From: Euptelea pleiosperma
Lineage: Eukaryota > Streptophyta > Magnoliopsida > Ranunculales > Eupteleaceae
Direction: 5' to 3'
Length of the DNA stretch: 64,000 nucleotides
Assembly (NCBI GenBank): GCA_035048495.1
Contig: CM068544.1
Location: forward strand, 11,898,138-11,962,137
Of this stretch, positions 46,551 to 57,000 are shown one piece after another. How positions within the stretch are numbered: position 1 is the first letter of the stretch; each line of letters opens with the position of its first letter. The notes beneath the pieces are model-generated. The model saw only the letters and a program-made list of their open reading frames with translations, made no database searches and had not been told where the DNA came from. The translations under genes and the position numbers were made by a program.

Positions 46551-47166
46551 ACAGGTCGAGGTCTCCAATCGGCAAATCATGCAGATACTGGAGAAGACAG
46601 TCAACACAACTCGTAAAGACTGGTCTACCCACCTCTTGGTCACTCTATGGGCTTACCGTACAGCCTATAAAACTCCCTTAAAAATGTCTCCATATCGGTT
46701 GGTATATGGTAAACCTTGCCATCTCCCTGTCGAGATCGAGCATCGCGCCCTATGGGCGATCAAAAAACTAAATTTTGACTTAGATGCCGCAAGAGAGGAA
46801 AGGAATTTACAACTCAATGAATTGGATGAGCTGAGGAATGATTCATATGCCTTGTCAACTAAGTATAAAGATAAAATGAAATGGATACATGACAAGAGCA
46901 TCCTCAGGAAGGATTTCCACCCGGGACAAAAGGTCTTACTTTATAATTCTAGACTTCACATCTTCCCTGGGAAATTAAAATCCCGATGGTCAGGCCCATT
47001 TGTTGTTACTGAAGTCAAGCCCTATGGGGCTATAACTGTTGAGGATCCGAAGGATAATTCAACCTTCCAGGTCAATGGACAGCGTCTCAAACCTTTCAAA
47101 GAATTAGACATGTCATCTATTCAAACCTTTGAGATAGATCTTATTGATCCGATATATATAGACTGA
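46551..47166 (+). pseudogene. Integrase C-terminal fragment of element 3
   Basis: About 200 codons matching the end of element 1 pol: [17 protein letters not shown], including the third catalytic residue Glu, then the [20 protein letters not shown] block and the chromatin-side tail ending [12 protein letters not shown]. The frame is open to its stop, but everything before the Glu region is missing, so it cannot act. It is clearly diverged from element 1, in line with a different subfamily. Confidence 0.92.
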
Positions 47167-49083
47167 TGTTTTTGTTAGTCTCTCTGAGCTCCAACTTAGT
47201 TGGGGGTGAATTTCACCCCCGTTGTGTCTGGCTGAAGACATGAAACTTAGCGCTTTCGAAAAGGCAATTCCAGTATTCCTAGAAGTCATTGAGTCTCATG
47301 CATAATTCTTATATTTCATATATTATTATTGCTATGCAGGTACAATTCCTTTCACTACCATCAGGTATTACCAAATCTCAGCCATACTGGTATAACTCTT
47401 CCTCTTACATGCATCACATTCAGAGTTTTCATACATTTTTGTCCCGGTCAGAGAACCGAGGACGGTGCTGTATTTCAGTTGGGGGTGGGGATTTATCAAA
47501 ACTCATGTCTTCATTAAAAAATAAATAAATAAATAAAAAATTAAAAATTAAAAAATTGAGAAAAATAAGAAAAAGATGTATTTTTGGGGTGATAACCTGT
47601 GTTTTACAAAGTTTTCTGAGTACTTTCAAAATGCTTTTCAAATCCTTTACAATGATGAGTACAAACTTTTCAAAAAGTTTATTTATTGAAAATGATGTCT
47701 GTTTTGAAAAATCACTTATTAGCTCTTCATTCAGTTTGAAAGCAAACATTACTACAGTGGATTGAAAAATCTTTGAAAACTCAGATTCAGCAAAAATGTT
47801 CACATATCAACGTCAGAATTATCCAAAGTTTAAATTATCTAGAGATCCAAGAAGAACAATTGTGGAGACCTAACCCAGTGAGCTTTTGAGTTTTTCATTA
47901 TTTTTAAGGGTTATAAAATTATTCTGAGTCACAAGATGACTCACAATTCTTCTAGTCCCCAAATATTTCCATTGAGTGGTCTCATTAACCTTTGCTTTGG
48001 TCATGGAACTCAGAACGACATCAAATTTGGATTATTACAGAAAGAATCTTCTCTATATCCATTCGAGACATCGAAGATGAAAATACAAATCCTAAAAAAT
48101 GATATAGGCCATCTTTCTAACCAATCAGACTTTTTAGCTTCCCTAACATCTATACCGTTAGAAACCATTTTTGAGCCTGTTGATGAAAATCTTTTCTTGT
48201 TAGCCCATCAACCAAAAACCCAATTCCAAAAAGAGTTCAATATGATAACCTACTTCTAAGAGGGATCATAGAATATTTGGTATGATTACACCATGAAAAG
48301 ATAGAAACCAAGAAAGGATAGGAAAAGAAAAGAAAACAAATGATTTAAGTTGAAAAAGAAACATGGTCAGAAAGAAAGAATGAAAGGAAAAAGAATTTGA
48401 AAAAGGTTGAAGAATATCCAAAAAGACAAAAATTGGAAAAAGGAAAGAAGAAAGATCAAGAAAATATTACCCCTGGGAAAAATTGCAAAGAATAGTGAGA
48501 TACCCTCTTAGAATTTTTGAATATCAGAATATCCTTCTTTGTACCATCATCAAGTGTGGAGAATGGAGAAAAGAGAAATTATAGAGTTTGATCCGATGTT
48601 CTTAAGTGATATGACATTCCAATCATGAGATCTTAAATCTTCTTATACACTCCATTCAAGAACTATATATGTGAGACGTTTGCCAGTTTTTTTATTCATC
48701 TCCTCACATATAGTTTGAGAGAAAAGTATAAAACTATTTCTGAGTGATTCACTTCTGAGTGGTATACAAGTGAGGATTGAAGTCGAGGCATAGAGTCTCT
48801 AAGGAGATCCAAATATCTCTACTGCCAGATAAGGATGATGTTGAACACACACACACACTGAGTCTGAGTAATCTTTTGTTTAAAGGTCCATTTGTAGAAT
48901 TATTGCATTTTGCTGATTAGTTCTAATTTGTGAATGATTTCTTACATCCTTGAAATAATCGGACAAAAATAGAATTTTTCTAAGTAATGCAAATAAGTTT
49001 TCTAGCATGTTCTGCCAAGCCTTTTTTAGCTCACTTATTTCGCAATAATTGCCAAGGATTGTCAATATGCTAGTTGGGGGTTG
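47167..49083 (+). other. 3' non-coding region of element 3
   Basis: Same layout as in element 1: hairpin 47202-47220, second TTGGGGGTGG box at about 47480, A-rich stretch, purine-rich AAAGAAAAG region, (AC)n at 48846-48857, polypurine tract TAGTTGGGGGTTG just before 49084. The stretch 47640-48890 is nearly identical to 52810-54060 in element 4. Confidence 0.85.
47936..48259 (+). other. Small ORF (107 aa) in the 3' region of element 3, coding status doubtful
   Basis: Starts MTHNSS and contains a GHGTQNDIKFGLLQKESSLYP stretch (21 residues, described here only by its ends: GHGTQ to SLYP). The counterpart at 53078-53428 has 116 codons. Comparing the two, nearly all differences change the amino acid, and element 1 has early stops. 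That argues against selection on a protein. Confidence 0.3.
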
Positions 49084-49610
49084 TGATATTCGCTCAAAAG
49101 TGCTTATTTTAAGCCATTATCCTTATAGCGATGTCGCATTCTCCTACGTAAAACTTGTCTTTTCATCGACTTTTTCACGTAAGAGTTTCTTCCAATGCAT
49201 AGAGCGTAATCTTTAAACGAAAATTGACTATTTGCATGAAATATACGCATTTCGGATAGTCTAGATATGAAGTCGTTTTGATTAAGTCTCATTATGCACT
49301 TTTCTCTCGTAGAAAATTCGATCGGGTGATTTTCGAGACTTACGGGCCCACGATCAATCATAGAAGCCTAATATCAAAGCTTAAGGAGTCCACAAGCTAT
49401 GACAAGAAGATACCGGCCAAGTACGGGTCAAGTCAGAGGATCGTAGAGCCAGATGAAGAACCAAGAGAGAGGCAAAGCTGAAGACCAAGAGACGGGCCAA
49501 AGTGATTCAAAGTCGCGCCAACTGATATAAAATGACGGCTTGGTGAAGCCGACGGAAGATTACATTGAAGATCAGGGTTCATGACCCTCCGCCAGCTCTT
49601 TTGCCTTTAT
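49084..49610 (+). repeat. 5' 527 bp of an LTR joined directly to an internal leader
   Basis: Starts TGATATTCGC after the polypurine tract of element 3. It contains the tRNA-like module (TTGGTGAAGC and GGTTCATGACC). At 49610-49611 it breaks after TTTGCCTTTAT and continues as Athila leader (GCCCAAGCCCATTTGG), so promoter, leader hairpins, U5 and primer site are deleted. It is the 3' LTR of element 3 and the remnant 5' LTR of element 4 at once. Confidence 0.85.
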
Positions 49611-50611
49611 GCCCAAGCCCATTTGGATACCCCTCCCTATCTCACGGAAGAGACCCCGTGCGTAGCCAACGGGCAGGTAAGTTTCTACACCTCGCCTCGA
49701 GTGCGATCTTGATCATTGTGCAAAATACTGTGCCGATTATCTATTTGCTTTTGCAAAAATTATCGGAACTGCTTGGTTTGGCCGTAATAAAATACATTAA
49801 AGAGCAAACCCAGCTCTAACTTGAAACTGGTGGGATTTCATCACTCACCTCGTCATTTCAACTTTTGTGCAACCACAACCAAGAATTAAAATCATTCAAG
49901 AATAAAGCCCACTTAGATCGGTGTTCGAGGAAAACTCCACATAAAGCGACCCCTTCAAAGATCAAGTCGATTAAGTCCATGAGTGCAGGTCCCTGTTATC
50001 TAACACACCCATAGGTCCCTACTACTCAAGTATACCGAGCTCGTAAGTGGCTTCTTTGATTGTCTATTGGATTAGCTTAGTGTCGGATTAGGAACACGAA
50101 CCAACCCTAGCTCCTCTTCTGGGAAAACTCATCTTCACGCTTGACAAATCCGGTTAGTCTGGGGCGTACTTAAGTCAGCCGATGTGCCGCACGTCTGTCT
50201 AGGCTTCGGATTATCTTGCAGTCAACTTGAGTTAGTACTAGCAGATTTGCTTTGAAGAGTGTATCCTGGTGAGAACCTAAAGAGTGAAAAGTTAGTCCGA
50301 TGGGTAATAAAAGATAAACCAGTGGTCCGCCCACTGTCATAATCTACACTATCCCTATACTAAACAAGATAATTCATAATACTATCCTGATTCTTTAAAA
50401 ATAGGATTATCTGTTGCTCTGTGTGCATCATCTAGGCTCATTCGATTTCGTAGTCCTCATATTTTTTACCGACTCTAGGGCTTGCTTTTACAAGCATATG
50501 CCCGTTTGGATTTGATCCAACCCGAGACTGATTCGATCTGAGAGTCAGTCTACCGCACCGCTCTCTTCCACCTAATCTATCTCCCTACTCTGAGAGACTC
50601 ACATCTCTCTG
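49611..50611 (+). other. Leader of element 4
   Basis: Matches the leader of element 2 along most of its length. CAG|GTAAGT at 49674-49682 is the same strong splice donor as in element 2. No gene. Confidence 0.75.
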
Positions 50612-52329
50612 ATGGATGTTGAACGGCCTCTATTCGAGACCTACCACAATTTCTTTGAAGATCTAGGAGATAACTCTGAGCACTGGTATACCAATCCTGA
50701 GTGTCGTCATGACACTCCAGTCTCACAGAGTTCAATGGGACATGAAGCACAGGGCGATCCAGTGCTAAAATTCCTACTTAAGGATTTGAAAAACTCAGTT
50801 TCCGGCCTTGATGTTGTGGTCCAGAAGCCTGTTTATCACTCCAAATCTGTGGGATATTTCCCTCATGTCCAGGAAGAGGTCTGTAATTTTAGTACATTTG
50901 AACCTCTGCTGCAGACCTCCTACAATAACATGTATTATCTGGACAATGGAAGTCAAAATACCTTTGAATGGGAACAACAGTCTTTTCCCCAGCAAAATCT
51001 ACAATAGGATATGTATCATTCTGAGTTTCACCAACCTTCTGGACAATATGATGGGCAGTACTCTCAGTTGCAGTACCAGCTAGATCCACAGACTGAATAT
51101 TTTAGTCAAGAGTGGACCCCGCAAGATTTTCAGAGTCCGCAGATAGTCCCAGAGTCACTTCCATCCTATAACTTTCATACTCAGTCGGACTACATTCAAG
51201 AGTTGGCACCTCAGCTTCCCTTAGCTGAACCGCCACAATCTGCTACTAAACCTACTCTAGAAGAACTCCTCTCGCAATACATCATCCAACAACAGCACTC
51301 CATGGAGAGCTTGGAACACCGTCTAGGTGAGTTAAAATCTGAGAGAGAGGAAGTCAACTTCACTAGCCAACCTATGGCTTATTTAGAGGGGAATACCCTG
51401 GGCACAGTCAATAATGAGGAGTCGCACAGTTGGACCCAGTACCAGACTTTACAAGAGGAACTTGAGGTTGCTACAAACAAAGGATCAGACTACAATATTG
51501 ATAAGCCAGAGTCTTCATCTTCGGTGTCCTTCAAAGCACCGACTTTTGAACTTAGCTTAGAGGAATCATCTACCTCTGTTATTTCTATCTGGGACTCTGA
51601 AGAAGTTATTCATAACATTGAGCTGTGTCTTGACTATAGGATCCCAATTGGCCTAGACTTACCCATCCCCACCACCCTTGGATTGTGCAATAATCGTGAT
51701 GAACCCATGTTTCCATCTATGGTGCCCTTACAGGCAGCTACTTCTGCACCGAACACAGAGATACCCATATCCATCTCTATCTCTGATGATTCTACATCAG
51801 CACTGGATGTAGATATTCCTACCATTGAGCAATATCTAGAAAATGGGATTCCAGTTGCCCAGGACCTACCGTTCCCCACCGAGGATAAACACATTGAGTG
51901 TAGGGATTGGAACATCCCTCTCACATTAGGAAACCTCGAGGAAAAGGTCCACGGTTTTGACCCACCACCATACGTCGATGTTGTCAATAAACAGTGTGCC
52001 GTAGAGAATCTAATTCAGGACTCTCCCAGTCTAAAGAACACTTTGCTCCTAACTTCATCTCGGAGTCAGACAATTATGCTATTACTGGTCTGCAGGAGTC
52101 TGCTCCATTCAGATACATTCCCGCTAAACTCAATGAGTTTGCGGCTCTGCTAACCATGGCCAGAGAACCCACTACTTCTCTCATCTCAGTCTTTACTGAG
52201 AAGCTTCGATCCCTCCTAGCTGAACTACATATTTTTGCGGATTTGCAAAGAGCACTTATTATCCTTCTCTCAGTTTACACTGAGAAAGACCTATTTTATA
52301 CAGGTATACCTAAACAAGGGATAGGATAA
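50612..52329 (+). pseudogene. Shortened gag/protease-tail ORF of a non-autonomous element
   Basis: Begins MDVERPLFETY like Athila gag, then jumps to the post-capsid region (DLGDNSEHW), so the capsid is deleted. The zinc knuckle is missing too. It keeps a Gln/Tyr/Pro-rich middle, the EELLSQYIIQQQHSMESLEHRLGEL coiled segment (ends given, 25 residues long), and an acidic part with two related motifs, IELCLDYRIPIGLDLPIPT (from about 51620) and IEQYLENGIPVAQDLPFPT (from about 51825). The protease active site is absent; only its tail (CRDWNIPLTLGNL) and the TMAREP region remain. TAG at 51005-51007 interrupts the frame, and a frameshift near 52030 moves the end into another frame. Function unknown. 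Confidence 0.75.
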
Positions 52330-54089
52330 CAGTCTCTGTTCTACCTTAGAAGACTACAGATTCACTCAGTCTCCATGAGTTTTAACCTAGTTGGGGGTAC
52401 TTGATATACCCCCGTCATGTCTGGCTGAAGACATAAAACTTAGCGCTTTCGGAAAAGTAATTCCGGTATTCCTAGAGTACATGAGTCTCTATATTTGTTA
52501 TTACTGTGATATCTCTGGACATGCAGGTACATTTATTCTTCAGATCATCAAGTACCACACACTGTCGAGTTTATGCCGACTTGGTAATATCCTCCTTGAA
52601 CATTTGCATCATCATTACCAAATTTTCATCATCTTTTGTCCCGGTCATGAGCACCGAGGACGGTGCTATATTTTGGTTGGGGGTGGGTTTTTACCAAAAC
52701 TCATGTTTTCATTTTGATAAAAAAAAAAAAAAAAGAGAGAGAAACCTTGTGCTTTTGGGTATGATTTCATATGATTTTCAAAAATACCCTGACTTGATGA
52801 GTAAAAAGTTTTCGTAAAGTCTATTTATTGAAAAGGATGTCTGTTTTGAAAAATTACTTATTAGCTCTTCATTCAGTTTGAAAGCAAACATTACTACAAT
52901 GGATTGAAAACTCTTTGAAAACTCAGATTTTGCAAAAATGTTCACATATCAACGTCTGAATCATCCGATGTTTAAATTGTTTAGAGATCTAAGGAGAACA
53001 ATTGTGGAGACCTAACCTAGTGAGCTTTTGAGCTTTTCATTATTTCTGAGGGTTATAAAATTATTCTAAGTCACAAGATGACTCACAATTCTTCTACTTC
53101 CCAAATATTTCCATTGAGTGATTTCATTAACCCTTGCTTTGGTCATGGAACTCAGAACGACATCAAATTCGGATTATTACAGAAAGAATCTTCTCTATAT
53201 CCATTCGAAACATCGAAGATGAAAGTACAAACTCTAAAAAATGATATAGGCCATCTTTCTAACCAATCAGACTTTTTAGCTTCCCTAACATCTATACCGT
53301 TAGAAACTATTTTTGAGCCTTTTGATGAAAACTTTTTCTTGTTAAACCCATCAACCAAAAACCCAATCCCAAAAAGAGTTCAATACGATAACCTACTTCT
53401 GAGAGGAATCAAAGAGTATTTGGTATGATTACACCAAGAAAAGAAAAGAAAACAAATGGTTTGTGCTGAAAAGAAACATGATCAAAAAGAAAGAATGAAA
53501 GGAAAAAGAATTTGAAAAAGGTTGAAGAATATATAAAAAGACAAAAATTGGAAAAAGGAAAGAAGAAAAATTAAGAAAATATTACCCTTGGGAAAAATTG
53601 CAAAGAATAGTGAGATACCCTCTCAAAATTTTTGAATACCAGAATATCTTTCTTTTCTGAACCTATCCTAAGCCTCAATACAACCTATGCAAGTCCTATT
53701 TGATTCTAGATTTGTACCATCCTCAAGTGTGGAGAATGGAGAAAAGAGAAATTATAGAGTTTGATCCGACGTTTTTAAGTGATATGACATTCCAATCATG
53801 AGATCTTCTTAAATCTTCTTATACCCTCTATTCAAAAACTATATATGTGAGACGTTTGCCAGTTTCTATATTCATCTCCTCACATATAATTTGAGAGAAA
53901 AGTATAAAATTATTTCTGAGAGATTTACTTCTGAGTGATATACAAGTAGTGATTGAGGTCGAGGCATAGAGTCTCTAAAGAGATCCAGATATATCTACTG
54001 CCAGATAAGGATGATGTTGAACACACACACACACACACACACTATGTCTTAGTAATCTTTTATTTGAAGGTCCATTTGTAGAAGTGTTG
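52330..54089 (+). other. 3' non-coding region of element 4, first part
   Basis: Hairpin 52393-52413, second G-box near 52676, A-rich tract, small ORF at 53078-53428 and (AC)n at 54021-54042. It stops at 54089 just before the target duplication of the giant solo LTR and resumes at 61473 (TTGCTGATTAGTTC), matching the uninterrupted sequence of element 3 near 48900. Confidence 0.82.
53078..53428 (+). other. Small ORF (116 aa) in the 3' region of element 4, coding status doubtful
   Basis: Counterpart of 47936-48259; starts MTHNSSTSQIFPLSD and ends IKEYLV. Differences from its partner are mostly amino-acid changing. No domain recognised. Confidence 0.3.
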
Positions 54090-54094
54090 CATTT

Positions 54095-57000
54095 TGAAAG
54101 TTGGTTTTTCCGCGTCGTTGGTTACGGAAACCCTAATCTCAACAAGATTTGTAATGTGATCCGAGCCTCAAAATTCCTGCAAAATTACAGGCTTTGTATA
54201 GTGATATGTGTCAGATGTCGATCCGCACTCGGGGTTAGTTTGTGCAAGCAGATAACATGAAATGACGAATTTTTCTCAGAAATTGCCACTATGGAATGGT
54301 GAGAATGATGATCACGAGATTTTAAAACATGATTTTTATGTTGAAGATTGATCCTCCAGTAAAGTGATTAACATGCAGATAAAATTCAAAATTACTATTA
54401 AAAGATAATAAAAACAATAATTCAAAAGAAACTAATTTCATTGAATAAAATTAAGATGTTTACATTGATGGATAACAAAAACAAGAGAATTAAAACTAAC
54501 CTAAAAAGCATGTAAGGTAGAGAGAGAAAACTAGAGAGAGAATATGGTGAATGAGAGAGAAATAATGAGAGAGGGAGAAAAACATAGAAAGATCTCGAGA
54601 AAGAGAGCTAGAGAGAGAAGAATGATTTAGAGCGAGAAAGTTGAGATCCTACCGGGGGTGGTTGAAGCATATGGTGATCGTGATGCCGTGAATAGTAGTA
54701 GGTTGGCTATCATGGTGGTGCAAGGGATGGATCGTGGAGAACATCAACTGTTGGTTGCTTGGTGGAGGAGGCGGCTTCAACCGGTGACTGCTGGGCGGTC
54801 CTTGCTTATGGAGCTCGTGGAGGAGAGAGCAGCTGGAGAGAGGAGGTTGTAGGAAGATGATGGCAGCGAGGGAGAGAAGCTTCTCCTCCTACATTTTTTT
54901 TTTTTTTTTTTTTTTATTTTCTCTTTTTTTTTTTTGTTTGAAAAATGATCCAAAAGAAGAGGAGGGTGACAGCTGCTTCTGGAGTTGGAAGGTGGAGTTG
55001 CAGGCGATAAAGGCAGTAGCAGCGGCTGGCGGTAGTGAAGAGAGTTGCAGTGACCGATCGGTGGAGAAGGTAAACTAGTAAGGATGCTGGTTTTTGTGGC
55101 AAACGTGGAGAAGAACAGAAGATGGTGGGCGGCTGCAAGTTGCAGCGTTGAGGAGCAATAGAACGTGGGTGGGAGAGATGAGAAGCGTGGGAGAGTATGA
55201 AGAAAGGTGTGGCGTTTCAGGCGGTAATGGAGAAGTGGGGCTACTGGTTCGGGCGGAGCTTCAGGCGGTGGTGGAGGAGAAAAGAACAGCAGCGTTGGTG
55301 CTGCTGGGTGGTGGTGCTTTGTAGAAGAGAGGAAACCAGCATCCAGGAGTTGCAGCAGCAAGGTGAAGACGTTGCTGGTCTACACAGGTGGTTCCCCGGT
55401 AGAGAAGATGGAGAGGGGCGGAGAGGTGCGCTGGCGACCGGAGTTGCAGCCTGCAACTCCGGTGAGGACGTGAAAACGAAAAACTAGAACAGCAAGAAGA
55501 AGAAGACAGAGGAGAGAAGGAGAAAAAAGAAGAAGAAGAAGAAGAAGAAGAAGAAGAAGAAGAGGAGGAGGAAGAAGACTTACCAGACGGCCGGAGTTGC
55601 CTGAAACTCCGGCGAGAGAAAAGATGAAGAAGATGAAGAAGAGGAGGAAGAGAAGGAAGAAAAAGGAGGAGAAAGCGCCGAAAACGTCGGGGGAGTTTTG
55701 GGGGAACGAGAGGAAGAGATTGGAGGGGGATTAGGGTTCGAACGAACCCCTCTCCTTCTCCTTTTAAAGCTCCCTATTTCCATTAATGGAAATAGGGTAT
55801 TTTTGAAATAAAAAAAAAAATATTTTTTATTTTTTTTTATTTTCTCTTTTTTTTTTTTTTGTTTGAAAAATGATCCAAAAGAAGAGGAGGGTGACAGCTG
55901 CTTCTAGAGTTGGAAGGTGGAGTTGCAGGCGATAAAGGCAGTAGCAGCGGCTGGCGGTAGTGAAGAGAGTTGCAGTGACCGATCGGTGGAGAAGGTAAAC
56001 TAGTAAGGATGCTGGTTTTTGTGGCAAACGTGGAGAAGAACAGAAGATGGTGGGCGGCTGCAAGTTGCAGCGTTGAGGAGCAATAGAACGTGGGTGGGAG
56101 AGATGAGAAGCGTGGGAGAGTATGAAGAAAGGTGTGGCGTTTCAGGCGGTAATGGAGAAATGGGGCTGCTGGTTCGGGCGGAGCTTCAGGCGGTGGTGGA
56201 GGAGAAAAGAACAGCAGCGTTGGTGCTGCTGGGTGGTGGTGCTTTGTAGAAGAGAGGAAACCAGCATCCAGGAGTTGCAGCAGCAAGGTGAAGACGTTGC
56301 TGGTCTACACAGGTGGTTCCCCGGTAGAGAAGATGGAGAGGGGCGGAGAGGTGCGCTGGCGACCGGAGTTGTAGCCTGCAACTCCGGTGAGGACGTGAAA
56401 ACGAAAAACTAGAACAGCAAGAAGAAGAAGACAGAGGAGAGAAGGAGAAAAAAGAAGAAGAAGAAGAAGAAGAAGAAGAAGAAGAAGAAGAAGAAGAGGA
56501 GGAGGAAGAAGACTTACCAGACGGCCGGAGTTGCCTGCAACTCCGGCGAGAGAAAAGATGAAGAAGATGAAGAAGAGGAGGAAGAGAAGGAAGAAAAAGA
56601 AGGAGGAGAAAGCGCCGAAAACGTCGGGGGAGTTTTGGGGGAAGGAGAGGAAGAGATTGGAGGGGGATTACGGTTCGAACGAACCCCTCTCCTTCTCCTT
56701 TTAAAGCTCCCTATTTCCATTAATGGAAATAGGGTATTTTTGAAATAAAAAAATATATATATATATATTTTTTTTTATTTTCTCTTTTTTTTTTGTTTGA
56801 AAAATGATCCAAAAGAAGAGGAGGGTGACAGCTGCTTCTGGAGTTGGAAGGTGGAGTTGCAGGCGATAAAGGCAGTAGCAGCGGCTGGCGGTAGTGAAGA
56901 GAGTTGCAGTGACCGATCGGTGGAGAAGGTAAACTAGTAAGGATGCTGGTTTTTGTGGCAAACGTGGAGAAGAACAGAAGATAGTGGGCGGCTGCAAGTT

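Larger units (their letters stand above)
49611..54089 (+). mobile_element. Element 4 (left part): non-autonomous Athila-like retroelement
   Basis: Leader 49611-50611, shortened gag-protease ORF 50612-52329, 3' region from 52330 with hairpin and G-boxes. RT, RNase H and integrase are absent. The 3' region resumes at 61473 after the giant solo LTR and ends at the polypurine tract (about 61633-61644), followed by the 3' LTR at 61645. Confidence 0.82.
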
